Below are positions 1 to 6,115 of a DNA stretch of 13,243 nucleotides, piece by piece. The notes beneath the pieces are model-generated. The model had not been told where the DNA came from. It saw nothing but the letters and a program-made list of their open reading frames with translations, and made no database searches. The stretch is from JALZAH01 sp051000755 (GTDB lineage Bacteria > Actinomycetota > Acidimicrobiia > Acidimicrobiales > Palsa-688). Both the position numbers and the translations under genes were made by a program. The stretch spans positions 1 to 13,243 of the forward strand of contig JBPCNZ010000098.1 in the NCBI GenBank assembly GCA_051000755.1. The letters run 5' to 3'. How positions within the stretch are numbered: position 1 is the first letter of the stretch; each line of letters begins with the position of its first letter.

Positions 1-78
1 GAGGCCGGCGTCTCGGATTTGGGCGGACAGTTCGACGTAGCCGTCGTTGATGTCGCGGGTGGTGGCGTTGACCAGCAT
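1..78 (-). CDS. 5' fragment of a minus-strand gene, possibly fatty acid desaturase
   Basis: Only the first 26 codons are inside the window; the rest lies to the left of base 1. The ATG at 78-76 follows an excellent ribosome binding site, AGGAGG, four to five bases upstream on the minus strand, and the frame is open to the edge. The peptide contains DGYVELSAQIRDAGL. The pattern 'Y-x-E-L-(S/A)-x-x-(I/V)-(R/K)-x-A-G-L' resembles the N-terminus of actinobacterial membrane fatty acid desaturases as I remember them, but 26 residues carry no histidine box and cannot prove it. The gene follows the GAF-ANTAR gene on the same strand after a 160-base gap. That this is a real gene start is fairly secure; the product is a guess. 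Confidence 0.6.
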   Translation of the reverse strand, partial: MLVNATTRDINDGYVELSAQIRDAGL

Positions 79-139
79 TGCCCTCCTGGTGGAAACCCTC
101 GAAAAGCGGGGTGCGTCACCAAGGACCGGGGTAACGACA

Positions 140-156
140 ACGAGCCTCAGGCTCGT
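140..156 (-). terminator. Small hairpin after the GAF-ANTAR gene
   Basis: ACGAGCC and GGCTCGT form a perfect 7-bp stem with a 3-base loop, in the 160-base gap between the GAF-ANTAR stop (239) and the next gene start (78). On the minus strand the stem is followed by a short T-containing stretch but no real U-tract. It may be a weak terminator or a processing signal; the rest of 79-238 shows nothing I can name apart from the ribosome site at its left end. Confidence 0.35.
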
Positions 157-238
157 GGCTATTCCGTCCTCGTACCCAATCGTCTCAGACTCAAATCCGG
201 TTGGTTCGTTCGGCCCTCGTCGCGAGGTCGACCCCGGC

Positions 239-943
239 TCACGGGTCGAATCGGGTGCGCCTGGCGACGACGTCGATGGCGACCTCGGCAACTGTCCGGC
301 CCTCGGCGAACGCCCGGGCCCGGAGGCGGACCAACGCCTCGCCCACACCGATGTCGAGTTGCACCGAGACGATCCCCGACGCCTGGTGCACGTCGGCGTG
401 ATAGACGCTATCGTCGGCGAGTCCTGAGGCCAACCCTCCGTCGGTCGCTCCCGCCTGCATGGCCATGATGGCCCCGGTGACGATCCCGGCCAGGATCAGG
501 GCGTCCGTGTAGGGCTCGTCGCCGAGCGGCCCGGAACGGTTCCGGTAGAGCGTGAGGGACCCGATCCGGGCCGCCCCGACCTGCAGTGGGAACGAGAAGA
601 CCGCCCCGATCCCCGCGTCGGTAGCGGCGGCGACGAAACCCGCCCACCGCAGCGGGGCGTCGACTACGAGCTCTGTTTCGACGACCGGAACGCCCCATCG
701 ATAAGCGTCGGCTCCGGGGCCCACCCCGAGCGTGAACTGCAGCTCCTCGAGGGACTCGACCCCCGGTGTCGAGGCGTAGGTCGACCCGGTGTCCCCACCA
801 GCGCCCATCAGCACGATCGAAGCGCCGGTGACCAACAGAACGTCAGCCCCCGTCAGGCACATCCCCGCCACCGTAAGCTCGACGCCCTCGGCCACGGTGA
901 GGGCCGTCGCCAACCGGAGCCACCGCTCCGAGTTCGGTTTCAC
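239..943 (-). CDS. GAF-ANTAR domain RNA-binding antitermination regulator
   Basis: A GAF sensor domain fills about residues 10-165. It is followed by an ANTAR domain at about 170-230, recognisable from VHQASGIVSVQL, EALVRLRARAF and the ending VAIDVVARR. ANTAR domains bind paired RNA hairpins and act as transcription antiterminators; a GAF domain usually supplies a small-molecule or redox input. The frame stays open up to 1132. I chose the GTG at 943 because the encoded protein (234 aa, starting before KPNSERWLRLATAL) has the usual length, while the upstream stretch is low-complexity and crosses a strong hairpin at 1055-1073. The ribosome site there is poor; GTG at 988 is an alternative. It lies 227 bases downstream of the regX3-like gene on the same strand, so any link with phosphate control is only positional. 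The ligand and target RNAs are unknown. Confidence 0.85.
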   Translation of the reverse strand: MKPNSERWLRLATALTVAEGVELTVAGMCLTGADVLLVTGASIVLMGAGGDTGSTYASTPGVESLEELQFTLGVGPGADAYRWGVPVVETELVVDAPLRWAGFVAAATDAGIGAVFSFPLQVGAARIGSLTLYRNRSGPLGDEPYTDALILAGIVTGAIMAMQAGATDGGLASGLADDSVYHADVHQASGIVSVQLDIGVGEALVRLRARAFAEGRTVAEVAIDVVARRTRFDP

Positions 944-1054
944 GGCCAAGCCGAGAGGCGATCTCGGGCGGAGCGGGCCGCCACCCACCCGTCCCCAATG
1001 GCTGCCGTGAAGCCTTCCGAAGGTACCACTCCGCTCACGGGGCCTCCCATGGAC

Positions 1055-1073
1055 CGGGCCCACGATGGGCCCG
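1055..1073 (-). terminator. GC-rich hairpin downstream of the response regulator
   Basis: CGGGCCC, loop ACGAT, GGGCCCG: a perfect 7-bp all-GC stem, about 100 bases past the response regulator stop at 1171. There is no U-tract, which is common for actinobacterial terminators. It probably ends the senX3-regX3-like transcript. The surrounding gap 944-1170 also holds a palindrome AGCTCGAGCT (1091-1100) and nothing else I can name. Confidence 0.45.
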
Positions 1074-1170
1074 CTACCGGGGGCCCGGGTAGCTCGAGCT
1101 GGCGAGAAGTTGCTTTGCCATTCACGCGCCAAGCAACGGGTTCAAGGTACCAGCAGCCACCACGTACCTT

Positions 1171-1890
1171 TCAGCGGGGCACCACCGAGGTCACGTCCGC
1201 ATTGAACTTGTACCCCAGGCCGCGGATGGTGGTGATGCGCCGTGGTTGCGAGGGGTCATCCTCGATCTTGGCTCGTAGCCGTTTCACGTGGACGTCGAGG
1301 GTCTTGGTGTCGCCCACGTAATGGGGGCCCCACACGCGATCGATGAGCGTCTCTCGGGGCAGGACCCGGCCGGCGTTGGCCATGAGCAACTCGAGAAGCT
1401 CGAACTCCTTGAGTGGCAGGATGACCATCGCTCCTCCCAGGTGGACCTCGTGGCGCTCGGCGTCGAGGCGCAGGTCGCCCACTTCGAGCACGTCGCTGCT
1501 GGGCGTACTGGTCTCTATGGAAGGGGCCCGGCGCAGGACGGCGCGCATCCTGGCCACCAGCTCCCGGAGGCGATACGGCTTGGTGACGTAGTCGTCCGCG
1601 CCCACCTCGAGGCCAACCACGGTGTCGATCTCGCTGCTCTTGGCCGTGACCATGATGATCGGTACCCGGGAGCGGGTGCGGACCTCTCGGCAGACGTCGA
1701 TACCGGACATGCGCGGCAGCCACACGTCGAGGAGGATCAGATCGGGTCGGACCTGCTCGAACATCTCGATTCCCTCGACCCCGTCGCGGGCCACCCGAAC
1801 CAGGAAGCCTTCCCGCTTGAGGCCGACGACGAGCGCCTCGATGAAGGACTCCTCATCCTCGACGACCAGCACGGTGGGGGGATCAGCCAC
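1171..1890 (-). CDS. regX3: RegX3/PhoP-type OmpR-family response regulator
   Basis: A 239-residue OmpR/PhoB-family regulator, the usual length. The receiver domain has the acidic pair E11-D12, the phosphoacceptor D55 in LLDVWLP, T82 in MVTAKS and K104 in TKPYRLREL. A winged-helix DNA-binding domain covers about 133-233, with the recognition region around TKTLDVHVKRLRAKIEDD and the wing at TIRGLGYKF. The start is GTG at 1890, preceded by AGAGGAG at close spacing. It overlaps the kinase stop by 8 bases, so the pair is translationally coupled. Gene order, the PHO box upstream of the pair and the neighbouring pst genes identify it as the phosphate-response regulator (RegX3 in mycobacteria, PhoP in Streptomyces). 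It should bind the 11-bp repeats at 3131-3157 and 7302-7350 when phosphorylated. Family assignment is secure; the RegX3 versus PhoP name is a choice. Confidence 0.93.
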   Translation of the reverse strand: MADPPTVLVVEDEESFIEALVVGLKREGFLVRVARDGVEGIEMFEQVRPDLILLDVWLPRMSGIDVCREVRTRSRVPIIMVTAKSSEIDTVVGLEVGADDYVTKPYRLRELVARMRAVLRRAPSIETSTPSSDVLEVGDLRLDAERHEVHLGGAMVILPLKEFELLELLMANAGRVLPRETLIDRVWGPHYVGDTKTLDVHVKRLRAKIEDDPSQPRRITTIRGLGYKFNADVTSVVPR

Positions 1891-2995
1891 GGAGCTCCTC
1901 TTCCAGGTCGTGGTCCGCGGTCGGAACCCCGGCCATGGACAGGCGGAGGACGAAGGTGGAACCCTCTCCCTCCTTGGAGGTCACGTCAACGGTGCCCCCG
2001 TGGTTGGCGGCGACGTGACGGACGATCGACAGGCCCAGGCCGGTGCCACCCGTGGTCCGGGACCGGGCCCGGTCCACCCGGTAGAAGCGCTCGAAGATGC
2101 GTTCCATGTCCCGCTGGGGAATGCCGATCCCCCGATCCGAGATGGAGATGTCGATGAACCCGTCGCGGGCGCGGGCACTCACCCGCACCAGGCCATCGTT
2201 CTCCGAGTACTTCACGGCGTTGTCCACCAGGTTGGAGATGGCCGAAACCAGGTCGCGCCGGTTGCACATCAGGCTCAGGCCGTCCGGGATGTCGCCGACC
2301 TCCAGAATGATGTGCTGGGCCGATGCCAGGGGTCGCAGCGGTCCGAGTGCCTCGTCGACCAGGTCGCCCACGGTGGTCTCCTCGGGCATCGGTCCCTCGT
2401 TGACCTCGATTCGGGACAGGTCCAGAAGGTCGTCGATGATCCGGCCCAGACGTTCGGCCTCGGTGGCCACCCGTTGCGAGAGTCGGGTGATGACCTCGGG
2501 GTCCTCCTCCTCCTCGAGAGTCTCGGCCAGAAGACTGAGGGCTCCCACGGGAGTCTTCAGCTCATGGCTGACGTTGGCGACGAAATCCCGGCGGATGGCG
2601 TCGATTCGCTGGCGCTCGGATGCGTCCTCCACGATGGCCACCGCACCGGCGACGCCTTCGGACTCGGGGAGCCGGGAAGCCCGCACCACCAGGGTGCGCC
2701 GGGTGGGGGAGAAGAGCTCGAGTGCGCTCTCGCTTGTCGGGCCCCGCCGGGCGTCGCGCAGGCGGTCCTCGATGGCCTGGCTGACCAGGGCGCCATCCAG
2801 GCGGGAGGGGACCAGCGTGGTGGCCTGACGGTTGCGGAACAGCTCGGTGCCGTTCTCGTCACAGATCACCACCCCCTCACCGACCCGGTCGAGAGCCGCC
2901 TGGAGGGAGGCGACCAGTCGCTCGGCCTGAGCCAGGCGGTCGTCGTCGGGGCCGGCCAGGGTGTCGACCCGTTGCGTCCCGGCCCGGCGCATCAT
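1883..2995 (-). CDS. senX3: SenX3/PhoR-type histidine kinase without membrane segment
   Basis: 370 residues. A coiled N-terminus (about 17-36) leads into a PAS-like fold (about 36-125), then HisKA with the phosphorylated H144 in NVSHELKTP, and HATPase_c with the N box (N255-LVDN-A), G1 box (D287-R-G-I-G) and G2 box (GGTGLGLSIV, about 316-325). All catalytic motifs are intact, so it should phosphorylate the adjacent regulator. SenX3 and PhoR normally start with one or two transmembrane helices; this protein has none. Upstream in frame there are about 22 sense codons after a TGA with no start codon, so no longer version is possible without a frameshift. The ATG at 2995 has only a weak ribosome site but overlaps the stop of an 11-codon leader ORF as ATGA. 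A cytoplasmic kinase would need another way to sense the Pst transporter, for example through a partner; that is inference. Confidence 0.9.
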   Translation of the reverse strand: MMRRAGTQRVDTLAGPDDDRLAQAERLVASLQAALDRVGEGVVICDENGTELFRNRQATTLVPSRLDGALVSQAIEDRLRDARRGPTSESALELFSPTRRTLVVRASRLPESEGVAGAVAIVEDASERQRIDAIRRDFVANVSHELKTPVGALSLLAETLEEEEDPEVITRLSQRVATEAERLGRIIDDLLDLSRIEVNEGPMPEETTVGDLVDEALGPLRPLASAQHIILEVGDIPDGLSLMCNRRDLVSAISNLVDNAVKYSENDGLVRVSARARDGFIDISISDRGIGIPQRDMERIFERFYRVDRARSRTTGGTGLGLSIVRHVAANHGGTVDVTSKEGEGSTFVLRLSMAGVPTADHDLEEELRG

Positions 2996-3027
2996 CGCCG
3001 CGCCAGCGACCTTGGCTGCGTGCTCAT
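2992..3027 (-). CDS. 11-codon leader ORF overlapping the kinase start
   Basis: ATG at 3027 reads MSTQPRSLARR and stops at TGA (2994-2992), which overlaps the kinase ATG (2995-2993) as ATGA. It has the strong ribosome site that the kinase lacks: GGAAGGGAG at 3035-3043, about seven bases before the ATG. This is the layout expected for translational coupling by stop-restart, with the mini-ORF delivering ribosomes to the kinase start. It could instead be the remains of the original N-terminus after a frameshift, since short basic starts are common before a first membrane helix, but the DNA here is too short to have coded such a helix. Confidence 0.5.
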   Translation of the reverse strand: MSTQPRSLARR

Positions 3028-3034
3028 CAGACTT

Positions 3035-3043
3035 CTCCCTTCC
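3035..3043 (-). promoter_or_regulatory. Strong ribosome binding site for the leader ORF
   Basis: Minus-strand GGAAGGGAG about seven bases before the ATG at 3027. It is the only good ribosome site near the kinase start and favours initiation at the leader ORF with coupling into the kinase gene. Confidence 0.6.
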
Positions 3044-3091
3044 GTAGAATGGCGTCCACCATCACCACGGGTGGCGGTGGGCTGATGGGGC

Positions 3092-3157
3092 ACCGTAGAG
3101 CCGCTCGGAGGACAGTCGCCGACGCTGTTGTGAACCCATTGTGAACGTGACCTGAAC
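3092..3157 (-). promoter_or_regulatory. PHO box and promoter of the senX3-regX3-like operon
   Basis: TGAAC occurs three times on the plus strand at 3131, 3142 and 3153, exactly 11 bp apart. Read on the minus strand these are GTTCA-headed 11-mers, the direct-repeat unit of the Streptomyces PhoP box (GTTCACC-like). The box lies between the minus-strand kinase operon and plus-strand pstB, with unit orientation facing the kinase. A possible -10, TACGGT on minus, sits at 3092-3097; the same hexamer occurs downstream of the pstS box. The box implies autoregulation of the two-component genes and may also act on pstB. Confidence 0.8.
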
Positions 3158-3237
3158 TTTAGGGGGTGAGGGCGACGAAAGCGCAGGTGGGCCTCCATCC
3201 CGTGGTTGAGAACCCCTCGCCGAGCAAGCATCATCGG

Positions 3238-4113
3238 ATGGTGCCTGACGAAGCGGTAGTGAGCGAACGGAGCGTCGACCCCTCCCCACGCCCGGTTCCC
3301 CAATTCCAGGTGAGCCGATCGGGGCAAGCTCAGGCGGCGCCCAACGGTGAGGCCGCCTACCACATCGAGGGCATGAGCTTCTTCTACGGTGCCTTCCAGG
3401 CTCTGAGCGACGTCAACCTCGAGATCTATGGCAACCAGGTAACGGCGCTCATCGGTCCCTCCGGATGTGGCAAGACCACCTTCCTGCGCTGCCTGAACCG
3501 GATGAACGATCTGGTGCCGGCGGCGCGAGTGGAGGGCATGATCCGCTATCACGGCCAGGACCTCTACGGGTCGGACATCAAGCCCATCGAGTTGCGGCGC
3601 AAGGTCGGAATGGTGTTCCAGAAGCCCAACCCGTTCCCCAAGTCGATCTACGAGAACGTCGCCTTCACCCCCCGGGCCAACGGGGCCTGGCGATCTGAGC
3701 TCGATGGCATCGTGGAGTCGTCGTTGCGAGCTGCGGTGCTCTGGGACGAGGTGAAAGACAAGCTGAAGCAGAGCGCCTTCGCCCTCTCCGGCGGTCAGCA
3801 GCAGCGGCTCTGTATCGCCCGGGCGGTGGCCGTCAAGCCCGACGTGATCCTCATGGACGAACCGTGCTCGGCGCTGGATCCGATCGCCACGGTCCGGGTC
3901 GAGGGACTGATCACCGAGCTCAAGCACGATTACACGATCATCGTGGTCACCCACAACATGCAGCAGGCGGCCCGGGTCTCGGATCGGACGGCGTTCTTCA
4001 CCTCCGAGGCCGACGTCGGCGGTGTTCTGGTCGAGGTCGGCCCCACCGACAAGATCTTCACCAGTCCCGACGACAAGCGCACCGAGGACTACATCACCGG
4101 CCGCTTCGGCTGA
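3238..4113 (+). CDS. pstB: Phosphate ABC transporter ATP-binding protein PstB
   Basis: The cytoplasmic ATPase of the high-affinity phosphate transporter. Visible motifs, in order: Walker A GPSGCGKTT, Q-loop in GMVFQKPNPFPKSIYENV, ABC signature LSGGQQQRLCIARAV, Walker B VILMDEPCSALDP and the H-loop VTHNMQQA. The DEPCSALDP form and the NPFPKSIYENV stretch are typical of PstB. The frame is open to a GTG at 3166, but that codon is only nine bases past the PHO box and would leave no room for a promoter. The ATG at 3238 is the only ATG before the conserved core (291 aa); GTG at 3259 is also possible, and none has a good ribosome site. Even from 3238 there are about 40 extra residues, rich in Pro, Ser and Gln, before the usual PstB start. 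Unusually it is transcribed opposite pstSCA and converges on pstA with only 18 bases between the stop codons. Confidence 0.93.
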   Translation: MVPDEAVVSERSVDPSPRPVPQFQVSRSGQAQAAPNGEAAYHIEGMSFFYGAFQALSDVNLEIYGNQVTALIGPSGCGKTTFLRCLNRMNDLVPAARVEGMIRYHGQDLYGSDIKPIELRRKVGMVFQKPNPFPKSIYENVAFTPRANGAWRSELDGIVESSLRAAVLWDEVKDKLKQSAFALSGGQQQRLCIARAVAVKPDVILMDEPCSALDPIATVRVEGLITELKHDYTIIVVTHNMQQAARVSDRTAFFTSEADVGGVLVEVGPTDKIFTSPDDKRTEDYITGRFG

Positions 4114-4131
4114 GCCCTCTAGGGCCGGGCC
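4114..4131. terminator. Possible bidirectional terminator between pstB and pstA
   Basis: The 18-base convergent gap reads GCCCT-CT-AGGGC-CGG-GCCCT (the last arm ends at 4133, inside the pstA stop codon). The central arm can pair with either neighbour to make short 5-bp GC stems. It is too small for a strong terminator, but no other candidate exists between the two convergent genes. Confidence 0.3.
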
Positions 4132-4986
4132 CTACAGGTCCATGCGGGCCGTCTTGCGACGGGACCGGGCCGAGACCGTCCGCCCGGCGATGATCAGGAT
4201 AACGAGGATCACCAGCGTGGCTGCACCGGCCGCGGCGGCCAGTTGGTGGGCGGTGGCCCCGGGCTGGGAGATGTCGTTGAAGGTCACGTCGGTGAGGTAC
4301 GGCACGGCGTGGTTGAACAGGTGGAAGCTCGGATTCTTCCCGTCGAGGAACCCGACCGTGAACAAAAGGGGAGCGGTCTCCCCCGTCGAGATGGCCATGG
4401 CCACGATCAGGCCGCTGACGATGCCGGGCACGGCCGTCGGCAGCAGGATCCTCCCCACACTGGTACCCCGGCTCAGGCCCAGCCCCGCCGAGGCTTCCCG
4501 GAGACCGCTGGGCACGGACGACAGCGCCACCTCGGTGGTCTTGACGATGTAGGGAACGACCAGCACCGACAGGGCCAGGATCCCGGCCAGGAGGGAGTTC
4601 CCCCAGTGAAAGCCGATCACCAGGCTGAGAAAGGCGACATAGCCGATGACGATGGACGGTATGCCGGCCAGCACCTCGGAGAAGAACCGAAGGACACCTC
4701 CGACCTTGGGTGAGGCAAACTCGGCGAGGTAGACCCCGGCGGCCACCCCGACCGTGCCGGCGACGACGAGCACCCCGAGGAGCAGCAGCAAGGTGCCCAG
4801 GATGGCGTTCTGCAGACCACCGTGGTCGGCCTGCGTGGGCTTGGTGAGCAACGACAGGGTGAGGGAGGGAGCCGCCTGGTGAAAGACGCTGATCAGCACG
4901 CTCACCGCCGGCGCGACGATGAGGGCGAAGGCCACGAAGCACAGCCCCGAGAAGAACCTGTCCCCGAGGCGACGGCGAGACGACAT
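4132..4986 (-). CDS. pstA: Phosphate ABC transporter permease PstA
   Basis: 284 residues, normal for PstA. Six hydrophobic helices are visible: about 11-35, 60-88, 103-125, 130-150, 185-205 and 253-270. Signature stretches are LAGIPSIVIG (about 106-115), the EAA loop contacting PstB (LREASAGLGLSRGTSVGRILLP split over 162-183) and GETAPLL (about 202-208). With PstC it forms the membrane channel through which phosphate released by PstS passes. The ATG at 4986 is two bases after the pstC stop, and the run AAGGGGGG inside the end of pstC serves as ribosome site, so the two are co-translated. The stop is 18 bases from the pstB stop on the opposite strand. A basic tail, RTVSARSRRKTARMDL, ends the protein in the cytoplasm. 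Confidence 0.95.
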   Translation of the reverse strand: MSSRRRLGDRFFSGLCFVAFALIVAPAVSVLISVFHQAAPSLTLSLLTKPTQADHGGLQNAILGTLLLLLGVLVVAGTVGVAAGVYLAEFASPKVGGVLRFFSEVLAGIPSIVIGYVAFLSLVIGFHWGNSLLAGILALSVLVVPYIVKTTEVALSSVPSGLREASAGLGLSRGTSVGRILLPTAVPGIVSGLIVAMAISTGETAPLLFTVGFLDGKNPSFHLFNHAVPYLTDVTFNDISQPGATAHQLAAAAGAATLVILVILIIAGRTVSARSRRKTARMDL

Positions 4987-4988
4987 GG

Positions 4989-6059
4989 TCAGACCCCCCT
5001 TCCGACCGGCAGCGGCCCACCACTGAAGCGGCGGGCGATGAGCCGCCCGGTGAAGTTGGTGATGAGGGTCACAGCCAGCAGCACCAGCCCCAGCTCGGCC
5101 AAGGCGTGAACCCCCATCTTGGTCGAGTCATTGAGCGCCTGGTCGAGGAGGGCAGCGATGGTGGAGGCCATCGTCGCGAACGGAGCAAAGATGCTGCTCG
5201 GGTAATCAGAGGTGGCGTTGCCACTGATGAGCAGCACGGCGATGGTCTCACCCAGCGCCCGGCCCCACCCGAGGAAGGCGGCGGCGATGACGCCCGTGCG
5301 TATGAAGGGGAGGGTGACGAGGCGGACGGATTCCGAGGCGGTCAGGCCGAGGGCCACCGCTCCTTCCTTGGTGAGCTGCGGCACGGAGCGGATGAGCTCC
5401 CGGGTGGTGGCGGCCACGATGGGGATGATCATCACGGCCAGGACCAAGGACGAGGTGAGCAGGCCCGAGCCGTTGGAGGTGACACCACCGCGCATGCCCG
5501 GGATGCCCAGGTCGGCCAGGTAACGGTAGACATAGCGGGACAGGAACGGCCCGAAGGCAAACACCCCCCACAGGCCGAAGATCACACTGGGGATTCCGGC
5601 GAGCAGTTCGAGGAAGACCCCCAGTGTGTCCTGGAGTCGCCGAGGGATGCGCTCGACCAGCAGGATGGCCCCGGCCACGGAGATGGGAACGGCGAAGACG
5701 AGGGCGATCAGCGACGAAACGAGGGTGCCGAAGATCAGCGGGGCTACGCCGTAGTGCGCACCGTGGGGGGCGCTGAAGCCGTGGCGGATAACTGGGGCCA
5801 CGGTGGAGTACTGATTGTCGGGAGCGATGCCCTTGCCGGTGAAGAACTGGGTTCCATAGAAGACGAAGGACGGGTACGCCTGCCTGATCAGCTCGTAGGC
5901 CAGGAACGCCAGGGCCAGCATCGGTAGGAGCGCAAAGAGCCCGAGCACGAGACGTACCACCCGGTCGCGGGGGGAGTACTCGGAGTTTCGCCGCTGCCGC
6001 TCGGTGAGCGGCTTGAGCACCGGGGAGGGCTCGGGAGGGCGAGTGGAGGTGACAGCCAC
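4989..6059 (-). CDS. pstC: Phosphate ABC transporter permease PstC
   Basis: 356 residues. A hydrophilic N-terminal tail (1-33, ending in basic residues) is followed by helices at about 36-58, 108-135, 148-170, 200-217, 254-278 and 318-336. Diagnostic stretches are LAGIPSVIFGLWG (153-165), the EAA loop EGAVALGLTASESVRLVTLP (232-251) and GETIAVLL (270-277). The N-terminal loop between the first two helices, about 60-105, is long, as in actinobacterial PstC. The start is GTG at 6059 with AAGGAG five bases upstream. The gene follows pstS after 56 bases and precedes pstA by two, so pstS-pstC-pstA form one operon transcribed from the PHO-box promoter at 7302-7350. PstC pairs with PstA as the channel of the Pst importer. 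Confidence 0.95.
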   Translation of the reverse strand: MAVTSTRPPEPSPVLKPLTERQRRNSEYSPRDRVVRLVLGLFALLPMLALAFLAYELIRQAYPSFVFYGTQFFTGKGIAPDNQYSTVAPVIRHGFSAPHGAHYGVAPLIFGTLVSSLIALVFAVPISVAGAILLVERIPRRLQDTLGVFLELLAGIPSVIFGLWGVFAFGPFLSRYVYRYLADLGIPGMRGGVTSNGSGLLTSSLVLAVMIIPIVAATTRELIRSVPQLTKEGAVALGLTASESVRLVTLPFIRTGVIAAAFLGWGRALGETIAVLLISGNATSDYPSSIFAPFATMASTIAALLDQALNDSTKMGVHALAELGLVLLAVTLITNFTGRLIARRFSGGPLPVGRGV

Positions 6060-6089
6060 GCAGGCTCCTTCGTGCTCGTATCAGGGACA

Positions 6090-6101
6090 GAGCCCAGGCT
6101 C
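6090..6101 (-). other. Small stem-loop between pstS and pstC
   Basis: On the minus strand GAGCC and GGCTC flank two bases, giving a tight 4-5 bp GC stem in the 56-base gap between pstS and pstC. Intergenic stems at this place often protect pstS mRNA or attenuate the permease genes so that the binding protein is made in excess. This one is small, so the role is only suggested. Confidence 0.3.
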
Positions 6102-6115
6102 CGAATGGTGAGGGC

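Noticed and set aside
1622..3085. 487-codon plus-strand ORF opposite the two-component genes
   Set aside because: Long antisense frames are common in very GC-rich genes; composition is Gly/Asp/His/Val-rich and the minus strand has clear RegX3 and kinase motifs.
2992..3954. 320-codon minus-strand ORF opposite pstB
   Set aside because: It is a shadow of pstB: His/Arg/Gly-rich, with no domain. Only its last 11 codons, which have their own ATG and ribosome site, are of interest.
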